Shown here: positions 1 through 5,119 of the stretch, piece after piece
How positions within the stretch are numbered: position 1 is the first letter of the stretch
Layout of the letters: each line of letters opens with the position of its first letter
From: Actinomycetes bacterium
GTDB lineage: Bacteria; Actinomycetota; Coriobacteriia; Coriobacteriales; Eggerthellaceae
Direction: 5' to 3'
DNA: 5,119 bases
Assembly: GCA_023395755.1 (NCBI GenBank)
Contig: JAEWYG010000184.1
Span: forward strand, 1 to 5,119
Position numbers and translations under genes: made by a program
Notes under the pieces: generated by a model
The model's input: only the letters and a program-made list of their open reading frames with translations
Databases searched by the model: none
What the model was told of the DNA's origin: nothing

Positions 1-105
1 GTTCAAAGGTTTGCCGCGCTTGAGTTTTTCAAGCAGTGCGCTTTCCGGCACGATTTGAGCTGCGCCGGAAGCGATGATGTGCAGTTGTTCTTCAGCGGAT
101 AGCAT
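1..105 (-). CDS. tyrS: Tyrosyl-tRNA synthetase, N-terminal fragment (cut by window edge)
   Basis: Tyrosyl-tRNA synthetase charges tRNA-Tyr with tyrosine in the cytoplasm. Only the first 35 residues are present; they begin MLSAEEQLHIIASGAAQIVP and end KLKRGKPLN. This matches what I recall of the N-terminus of actinobacterial TyrS, where a short helical lead-in comes just before the Rossmann catalytic domain with its 'K-GIDPTAPDIHLGH' segment. That segment and the KMSKS loop lie outside the window, so no catalytic residue can be checked. The ATG is chosen because an AGGA lies six bases upstream and a promoter-like sequence sits about 40 bases upstream. The gene reads leftward, co-directional with the U32 gene, separated from it by 180 bases that appear to hold its own promoter. 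Identification rests on a short stretch, so it is likely but not certain. Confidence 0.75.
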   Translation of the reverse strand, partial: MLSAEEQLHIIASGAAQIVPESALLEKLKRGKPLN

Positions 106-111
106 GTCGAT

Positions 112-115
112 TCCT
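112..115 (-). promoter_or_regulatory. Ribosome-binding site of tyrS
   Basis: On the minus strand this reads AGGA, six bases before the ATG at 105. It supports that codon as the start of the tyrS fragment. Confidence 0.6.
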
Positions 116-146
116 GTTCTAAATTCCTTACTATATATAGCTTGGG

Positions 147-177
147 ATTCTAGCATATATAACTGGCTGATTTTCAA
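147..177 (-). promoter_or_regulatory. Probable tyrS promoter with extended -10
   Basis: On the minus strand the -10 is TAGAAT (147-152), matching TATAAT at five of six positions, and it is preceded by TG one base away (TGcTAGAAT), the extended -10 form. A TTGAAA at 172-177 (four of six matches to TTGACA) could serve as the -35, but the 19-base spacer is longer than the optimal 17, so recognition may depend mainly on the extended -10. Transcription would start near 140, giving a leader of about 35 bases. That is too short for a T-box or another aminoacyl-tRNA-sensing leader. The assignment is by motif only. Confidence 0.5.
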
Positions 178-223
178 GCTTCGCTGGAACGGATACAACA
201 GATCACGTCTCTAGACGAACTCA

Positions 224-263
224 TACGCAAAAGGAACGACAAGAAAAGTACTCCTTTTGCGTA
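224..263. repeat. 12-bp perfect inverted repeat after the U32 gene, possible transcript-end stem
   Basis: TACGCAAAAGGA (224-235) and TCCTTTTGCGTA (252-263) are perfect reverse complements separated by 16 bases. The repeat starts 22 bases beyond the U32 stop codon and lies before the tyrS promoter, which is where a transcript end would be expected. There is no T-run after the stem on either strand and the arms are rich in A and T, so it is not a standard intrinsic terminator. It could be an mRNA 3'-end stabilising stem, a weak terminator or a protein-binding site. The rest of the 106-285 gap holds no gene that I can support. Confidence 0.45.
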
Positions 264-285
264 CAAGCACCCAGAACAAGAAGCC

Positions 286-2808
286 TTAAGAAACACCTCG
301 AAACAGATGGCCCGTAGTGGCTCCGGATGTTTTTGCTACAGTATTACCATCACGCAAGGCAACATCACGCGCACGAACCGCACGAGACACAGCAGCGGAA
401 GTTTCCTCAACGTTCATGAGCGTAGTGTCAACCATAAATGCCGAAAGACCAGCGCCGATAAGATCGGGCATAACATGGGCAACATCCAGTATGACGCCAT
501 TGTAGAGATGACCGCGCCCGAGGGCATCGGTTATCACGGGGAATTCAAATCCCTTGCGATCTTTCAAATAGTGAGGACTTTTGCGTCGAGGACAAACATC
601 ACATTGTTCATCGCACGAACCTTGACTCATGAGCAGACAGTGCTCGCAAACCATAAGTTCTTGAGCGCCGATAATGGTAAGCCCTAATGCCACGGGCGCA
701 TCCTTGGCAAGGTCGGTTATCTGCCCAAGCGTAAGTTCAGGCGAAAGCCATACCTGTTCGGCACCGAATGCAGCAACCGCTTCGAGCGAAAGACGGTTCG
801 TAATAGGCACATGAGGACCTACCTCAACAAGAGCGCCTTCGCCCACTGCCCGCACAAGAGAACCAAGACTATCTACGAACACAGGCTTGCCCGACTTCAC
901 ATAACGCCAAGGATCAAAACCAAGCTGTTCCTCGCGTGTCCCCGATAAAGGGTCGTGATCGATGGCAGGAAGTGCGGTAACGCACTGCTTCGGATAACCA
1001 GCCTGCTCGGCCGTACCAGAACGCTGACCAGCAATAACAGCCTCTCCGCGCTTATAGTTAAGCGCAGGAACGTAAATTACATCAGCTCCCGAGCGTTTTG
1101 CAGCACGCGCGCAAGCAGGATTTGTCGCCCACGCAGTAATCAAGCATCCCCGCTCTCGAACAGGAGCCATACCCTCGCGTTCGCAAACCCTCGGCAAAGC
1201 CCGATTGCGGTAGGGTGCAAGCAATTCATTTTTCAAGTTTTCGAGCGCCTCAGCACGCGCACGGTGAAGCTGCGAGAACCCAATACCCACGCCTTCGTCC
1301 AGATGAATATCGAGCGACGAGAGAACAAATGGAGTCTGACCAAGTCGATCGATGTGAGCATGCACATCCTCAAGGGAAACAGCTTTTGTGCGAGCGGCCT
1401 CCACCATCGACCCTTCCGACATACCGATCGCCTCACGTGGTTTTTGATCCACTGGTACTTGATTTATCTCAGTCGCACCCTCGCCCGCCAGACGAAATTC
1501 TACGCGAAGCGGTTCTCCAATACGTAAGGTCACTGATCCCGCAACTTCAACACGGGGAGCAAGGGAATCGTCGACGAACCCTGCGGCTGCGTTACGCACA
1601 CGAAACACGCGATCGCCTTTACCAACTGGTCGGTCGGGCGAAGCGCACACATGACCCGCGCGATCAAAAGATATGGTGCTAAGGGTATGGGTGAAATGAC
1701 CTTTGTTTGTCCAGAACTCGAGTACATCGCCCTCGTGCAACTCTTCTTCCACTGCAAGAGCGGCAATTCCGTCACGAACAGAAGCCACGCGGCCAACACA
1801 CACCCCACGATTATTAGGGCGGCCATAACTCATAATAGAGTTATCACGCTGACCCGTAAGATAAGCTGTCGTGAAACCACGCGAGAATGCCTCTTCCAAA
1901 GAGCGACGCTCTTCGTCGTTTGAGCGCTCTTCGCCCATTTCAAGCATTTTAGACTGTAATTGTGCAGCATAAGCACGATCGAGTACGGCGCGATACGTCG
2001 ATGTTACTGCATATACGTAGTCGGCCGACTTCATTCGTCCCTCAATTTTAAGTGAGGCTACGCCGGCATCCATTAACTGAGGCAACAGATCGACAGCACA
2101 GAGATCTTGCGGCGACAAGAGGTGCTCACCAGGCGACGGAAGATCTTTACGCTGCGCAGCATTGTGCAATTCGTAGGGTAAACGACACGCCTGCGCACAG
2201 AGGCCGCGATTTGCAGAGCGACCACCTATCATCGAAGACATAAAACACTGACCCGAATAGCTTACACATAATGCCCCATGGATAAAGGTTTCAACTTCCA
2301 ATCCAAGACCAGACGCAACATTTGCCAAATGTTCAATCTCCGCAAGAGAAAGTTCACGTGCAAGCGTTACCCGATGGGCTCCTAAACGAGCTGCCGCTTC
2401 AATACCTGCGGCATTATGCGTGTTCATCTGCGTGGAAATATGCAGGCGCGCCTGAGGTAATGACCGAGTAAGCTCGGCTGCAACTCCTATGTCCTGAACG
2501 ATAAAGGCATCGGCACCCGACCGATATGCCTGCCGAGCACATTCGAGCGCTTGGTTAATCTCTGAAGGCAGAATGGCAGTATTTAAGGTTACGTAGACAT
2601 TTACTCCCCTCAAATGGGCGTAATCACATGCCTCGGCAAACGATCCACTCGTAAAATTATCGGCGTTACGACGCGCATTGAATGAATCAAGACCGAGGTA
2701 AACCGCATCGGCACCCGCGGCCACTGCCGCGTGTAAGGCTGCTGCGCTCCCGGCAGGTGCGAGCAGTTCGGTCTGAGATAATACGATATCTTTGTTTTGA
2801 GGTGTCAT
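286..2808 (-). CDS. U32-family protein (annotated as peptidase/collagenase-like), tandem-domain type with DUF3656 region
   Basis: This complete 840-residue cytoplasmic protein has no signal peptide or membrane segment. The N-terminal half (about 13-280) is a U32 domain. It begins ELLAPAGS, carries the family signature E-x-F-x-x-G-A-L-C-x(4)-G-x-C around 173-188, then RGLCAQACR (201-209) and the SLKIEGRMK segment (252-260). C181, C188 and C204, plus C208 or C237, are candidate Fe-S ligands. Residues about 334-405 look like a small beta-barrel, and about 405-530 resemble DUF3656. The rest (about 550-820) is a second U32-like half with a further cysteine cluster (C721, C724, C732, C736, C739) followed by LKDRKGFEFPV. 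Family members were named peptidases, but characterised ones (RlhA, TrhP, UbiU/UbiV) act in RNA or ubiquinone hydroxylation. RlhA, which modifies 23S rRNA C2501, is the closest in type but shorter (about 650 residues). The exact substrate here is therefore inferred, not shown. The ATG follows AGGGAG by four bases. Confidence 0.88.
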   Translation of the reverse strand: MTPQNKDIVLSQTELLAPAGSAAALHAAVAAGADAVYLGLDSFNARRNADNFTSGSFAEACDYAHLRGVNVYVTLNTAILPSEINQALECARQAYRSGADAFIVQDIGVAAELTRSLPQARLHISTQMNTHNAAGIEAAARLGAHRVTLARELSLAEIEHLANVASGLGLEVETFIHGALCVSYSGQCFMSSMIGGRSANRGLCAQACRLPYELHNAAQRKDLPSPGEHLLSPQDLCAVDLLPQLMDAGVASLKIEGRMKSADYVYAVTSTYRAVLDRAYAAQLQSKMLEMGEERSNDEERRSLEEAFSRGFTTAYLTGQRDNSIMSYGRPNNRGVCVGRVASVRDGIAALAVEEELHEGDVLEFWTNKGHFTHTLSTISFDRAGHVCASPDRPVGKGDRVFRVRNAAAGFVDDSLAPRVEVAGSVTLRIGEPLRVEFRLAGEGATEINQVPVDQKPREAIGMSEGSMVEAARTKAVSLEDVHAHIDRLGQTPFVLSSLDIHLDEGVGIGFSQLHRARAEALENLKNELLAPYRNRALPRVCEREGMAPVRERGCLITAWATNPACARAAKRSGADVIYVPALNYKRGEAVIAGQRSGTAEQAGYPKQCVTALPAIDHDPLSGTREEQLGFDPWRYVKSGKPVFVDSLGSLVRAVGEGALVEVGPHVPITNRLSLEAVAAFGAEQVWLSPELTLGQITDLAKDAPVALGLTIIGAQELMVCEHCLLMSQGSCDEQCDVCPRRKSPHYLKDRKGFEFPVITDALGRGHLYNGVILDVAHVMPDLIGAGLSAFMVDTTLMNVEETSAAVSRAVRARDVALRDGNTVAKTSGATTGHLFRGVS

Positions 2809-2812
2809 GATG

Positions 2813-2818
2813 CTCCCT
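2813..2818 (-). promoter_or_regulatory. Ribosome-binding site of the U32 gene
   Basis: On the minus strand this reads AGGGAG, four bases before the ATG at 2808. The spacing is slightly short but the match is good, and it fixes the start, since the ELLAPAGS family motif follows within 14 residues. I could not pick a convincing promoter for this gene. TG-T-TATAAG at 2821-2829 looks like an extended -10, but it lies so close that the transcript would begin in or after the ribosome-binding site. Confidence 0.6.
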
Positions 2819-2888
2819 GCTTATAACATGCAAGCTTTTCTCATCTTTATGCGTGCGAACAGCTGCTTTATGATCTTTTCCTGCGACA

Positions 2889-2910
2889 CCCATCGTAAGG
2901 TTACGATGGG
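2889..2910. promoter_or_regulatory. Perfect 10-bp palindrome, candidate operator between divergent genes
   Basis: CCCATCGTAA (2889-2898) and TTACGATGGG (2901-2910) are perfect reverse complements around a two-base GG centre. The site ends 28 bases before the ATG of the penicillin-binding protein and covers the -35 region of its likely promoter. This is where a dimeric regulator would block or recruit RNA polymerase. The two-base centre is too tight for a normal hairpin loop (terminal pairs would have to open), and no T-run follows, so an operator fits better than a terminator. The binding protein is unknown and no regulator gene lies in the window. Confidence 0.5.
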
Positions 2911-2932
2911 GTAACGGCAGTGGTAGTATACT
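2901..2932 (+). promoter_or_regulatory. Probable promoter of the penicillin-binding protein gene, leaderless type
   Basis: TATACT (2927-2932) matches the -10 consensus at five of six positions and ends six bases before the ATG at 2939, so transcription would begin at or next to the start codon. An overlapping alternative, TAGTAT (2924-2929), pairs at 17-base spacing with a weak -35, TTACGA (2901-2906), lying inside the palindrome. No good -35 exists for TATACT itself, which suggests an activator or a weak promoter. No Shine-Dalgarno sequence precedes the ATG, consistent with leaderless translation, which is common in Actinobacteria. Confidence 0.45.
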
Positions 2933-2938
2933 CGAACC

Positions 2939-5119
2939 ATGAAAATACGGCGAAAACAGCGCGAAACGCGCACCCATGCCATGAAATGGCTCCTACTGGT
3001 CGCAGCAGTGGCCCTCTGCTTTGTAGCTTATCAGGGTGTCAAGGGTCTACTCCATGTTATGGAGGACTGGACGAGTGACCTCCCTAGCCTTGAAAACACC
3101 GATGCATTCAACTTTGCCCTAGACTCCCACATGTTCGACAGCAGCGGAAACACTATGTTGGCGGAATTCCAGTTGGAAAATCGCGAACCTGTCGATCAAG
3201 ACCAGGTAAGCGAATACGTGCTCAAGGGAACCGTCGCTACCGAGGATGTGCGCTTCTACGAGCACAATGGCGTGGATCCTACCGGCATCGCACGCGCACT
3301 TATGAACAACTTAACAGGAGGCGCACTTGAAGGTGCCTCCACCATCACTCAACAGCTTGTGCGCAATACCGTACTATCACAGGAAGCAAACGACATCTCG
3401 TTTGAGCGCAAGATCCGCGAAGCGCAGCTGGCCATTAATCTGGAAAAGAAGTACTCCAAAGACCAAATACTCATGCTATACCTGAACACCATCAATTACG
3501 GTGACCAGTGCTACGGTATCGAGGCGGCCGCACAGAACTACTTCCAAACTTCAGCGTTAAACCTGACACTCACCCAAGCAGCTACGCTTATCGGTATTCC
3601 TCAATCGCCCACCTACAACAACCCCAAAGTAAACCCCGATACCTGTCTCAAGCGCCGTAATGTAGTATTGAACCGCATGCTTTCTGCAGGCGTTATTACA
3701 CAGGAAGAGCATGATACGGCCCAAAACGAGCCGTTAGGACTCAACCCTGCTCCTCCGGCACCAGAAGAGGGTATTTATGCATACCCCCATTTCACCAGTT
3801 ACGTACGAGATCAGCTCCTTAATGAGGGCGAGAAGTTCAACCTTTCCGACAGCGATTTGTTCGCAGGCGGCCTCACCATCTACACCTCGCTCGATACGGC
3901 CCTGCAAGACGACGCAGAGGCTGCTTGCGCCGACCAACGCAACCGGATGGCTCCAGAGCTCGATGCAGCACTCGTGGCCATTGACCCCTCCAACGGCCAC
4001 GTAATGGCAATGGTGGGTGGTAAAGACTACTTCAACGTGAGCAAGGTAAACCTTGCCACGGGTGCTGGCGGAACGGGTCGCTCAGCGGGCTCAACATTCA
4101 AAACATTTACCTTGGCAGCTGCCATTCAAGACGGCATCGATCCGAAAACTCCCATCGATTGCACCTCACCGATGAAACTATCTGATGGCACAGAAATTCA
4201 AAACTTCGATAATATAGATTATGGCATTCTTCCTATTCAAAGAGCTACGGCCGTCTCATCCAACACGGGTTTTATTCGCCTCACTCAACAAATTACTGCC
4301 GGCAAGGTAATTGATATGGCTCACCAGATGGGGGTAACTTCAGAATTACCCGGCGTAGTGTCGGTAACAACGGGATCGGGTAGCGTTACGCCTCTTGAAA
4401 TGGCAAGCGCTTATAGCACTTTGGCAACGGGCGGAATCAAGCGAAACCCCGTATCGATCACGAAGATTATCGACAAAGACGGTAATCTCATTTACGAAGC
4501 GCCCGACACAAGTGTACGCGTGTTGTCAGAAGAGGTAGCTGGTGCCACCACGAAAGTACTGCGCACCGTATTTGAAGCCTCTGATCAGGGTACCGCAGCC
4601 AACGCTAAACCCTACAACGGTCAACCAGTAGCAGGAAAAACGGGTACCTCACAAGAATTCGCTGATCACTGGCTTGTGGGATACGCACCGCAGCTCTCAT
4701 GCGCCACTTGGATTGGAAACCCGACCGGCATGATAGCGACCGATCGCTCCCTTACCGCCAACGCTCTTTGGCAGGACTTTATGTCGCGTGCCCTTGAAGG
4801 ACAACCTATTGTACCGTTCCCCGAGACCAAAGATCCAGAATACAAGAACCCCTTCAACACCGAGCAACAGAAAAAGCTAGGCAGCAAAACAACCGAGGGC
4901 AAAGATCCCTCAACGGCGCCTAATGTGGTAGGCAAAACACTTTCGCAAGCTCAAGCAGTGCTTGGTGGTTACACCGTTTCTTACGTAGAGGAATATTCCA
5001 GCACGGTTGCTGCAGGGCTCATAATAAGCCAGACCGTACAGGGCGACCAGTTGTTATTGCATGTCTCAAAAGGTCCGAAACCAGCTGATCCTACCCCCAC
5101 CCCCCCCCCCCCCCCCCCC
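2939..5119 (+). CDS. Class A penicillin-binding protein (transglycosylase/transpeptidase) with C-terminal PASTA domain, 3' end cut off
   Basis: This enzyme polymerises lipid II into glycan strands and cross-links the stem peptides, working at the outer face of the membrane. The 727 residues present begin with a basic segment (KIRRKQRETR), then one membrane anchor at about 16-38. The GT51 transglycosylase domain (about 85-260) shows EDVRFYEH with catalytic E102, GASTITQQL (132-140), RKIREAQ (157-163, E161 the likely second glutamate) and YLNTINYG (181-188). The transpeptidase domain (about 340-620) has S385-T-F-K388 with the nucleophilic serine, S440-S-N442 and K567-T-G-T570, so both activities look intact. 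One PASTA-like repeat follows (about 659-713, PNVVGKTLSQAQ to VSKGP), slightly shorter than usual. A Pro/Thr tail then runs off the edge in a C-run. An in-frame TAG at 2924-2926 with no start codon after it makes 2939 the first possible start. It is divergent from the U32 gene. Confidence 0.93.
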   Translation, partial: MKIRRKQRETRTHAMKWLLLVAAVALCFVAYQGVKGLLHVMEDWTSDLPSLENTDAFNFALDSHMFDSSGNTMLAEFQLENREPVDQDQVSEYVLKGTVATEDVRFYEHNGVDPTGIARALMNNLTGGALEGASTITQQLVRNTVLSQEANDISFERKIREAQLAINLEKKYSKDQILMLYLNTINYGDQCYGIEAAAQNYFQTSALNLTLTQAATLIGIPQSPTYNNPKVNPDTCLKRRNVVLNRMLSAGVITQEEHDTAQNEPLGLNPAPPAPEEGIYAYPHFTSYVRDQLLNEGEKFNLSDSDLFAGGLTIYTSLDTALQDDAEAACADQRNRMAPELDAALVAIDPSNGHVMAMVGGKDYFNVSKVNLATGAGGTGRSAGSTFKTFTLAAAIQDGIDPKTPIDCTSPMKLSDGTEIQNFDNIDYGILPIQRATAVSSNTGFIRLTQQITAGKVIDMAHQMGVTSELPGVVSVTTGSGSVTPLEMASAYSTLATGGIKRNPVSITKIIDKDGNLIYEAPDTSVRVLSEEVAGATTKVLRTVFEASDQGTAANAKPYNGQPVAGKTGTSQEFADHWLVGYAPQLSCATWIGNPTGMIATDRSLTANALWQDFMSRALEGQPIVPFPETKDPEYKNPFNTEQQKKLGSKTTEGKDPSTAPNVVGKTLSQAQAVLGGYTVSYVEEYSSTVAAGLIISQTVQGDQLLLHVSKGPKPADPTPTPPPPPP
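5100..5119 (+). repeat. Homopolymer run of 20 C at the window end
   Basis: Twenty consecutive C close the window, preceded by five C and a single A (5094-5099). Read in frame, the region encodes Pro-Thr-Pro-Thr followed by prolines, in the expected place for the Pro/Thr-rich tail of the penicillin-binding protein. A real tail of this kind normally mixes ACC/ACG and CCN codons, so a pure C-run may be an assembly or sequencing artefact at a contig end and not true sequence. Confidence 0.9.

Noticed and set aside
106..140. Possible T-box or other riboswitch leader for tyrS
   Set aside because: The predicted leader is only about 35 bases, too short for a T-box, and no specifier or antiterminator structure is visible.
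206..217. Short palindrome CGTCT-CT-AGACG in the U32-tyrS gap
   Set aside because: Five-base arms around two bases are expected by chance at this length, and it does not sit at a promoter element.
307..687. Plus-strand open frame of 126 codons opposite the end of the U32 gene
   Set aside because: It lies wholly antisense to a well-supported coding region, shows no recognisable motif and is cysteine- and arginine-rich in the way shadow frames often are.
955..1682. Two overlapping plus-strand open frames of 190 and 155 codons opposite the middle of the U32 gene
   Set aside because: They are antisense to U32 codons, overlap one another in different frames, have compositions unlike real proteins and lack ribosome-binding sites I can defend.
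2687..2977. Minus-strand open frame spanning the divergent intergenic region
   Set aside because: It overlaps the starts of both neighbouring genes and the palindrome, and shows no domain; the two real genes explain the sequence better.
3734..4004. Short open frames on both strands within the penicillin-binding protein gene
   Set aside because: They are out-of-frame shadows of a gene whose reading frame is fixed by GT51 and transpeptidase motifs.
4666..4935. Minus-strand open frame opposite the KTG-to-PASTA part of the penicillin-binding protein
   Set aside because: It is an antisense shadow without motifs or initiation signals.
1..5119. Undescribed multi-gene system, mobile element, CRISPR array or tRNA/rRNA gene
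   Set aside because: The three genes are housekeeping types filling nearly all the window, and I saw no spaced direct repeats, transposase motifs, tRNA-like cloverleaf or rRNA sequence.

Overview
The window looks like a short stretch of chromosome from a Coriobacteriia actinobacterium, probably near Eggerthellaceae. This rests on remembered resemblance: the N-terminus of the tyrosyl-tRNA synthetase, a tandem U32 protein of about 840 residues, and a class A penicillin-binding protein ending in PASTA plus a Pro/Thr tail. Base composition by eye is close to 50% GC, which is moderate for that group. No search was possible, so the placement is tentative.

Layout: (1) 1-105, minus strand, the first 35 codons of tyrS, running off the left edge. 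(2) 106-285, an intergenic gap with the tyrS ribosome-binding site, a likely tyrS promoter with an extended -10, and a 12-bp inverted repeat just past the stop of the next gene. (3) 286-2808, minus strand, a complete U32-family protein with two U32-like halves around a beta-barrel and a DUF3656-type domain. (4) 2809-2938, a divergent intergenic region with a near-perfect palindrome and a -10 box placed so that the rightward transcript would be leaderless or almost so. (5) 2939-5119, plus strand, a bifunctional class A penicillin-binding protein still open at the right edge. The window ends in an uninterrupted run of 20 C.

The genes are housekeeping functions: tRNA charging, a probable RNA-hydroxylation or related Fe-S enzyme, and peptidoglycan polymerisation and cross-linking. 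They do not form an obvious shared pathway. I found no mobile element, CRISPR array, RNA gene, defence system or other undescribed multi-gene system. The points worth a second look are the C-run at the edge, the leaderless start and palindrome of the penicillin-binding protein, and the second cysteine cluster of the U32 protein.
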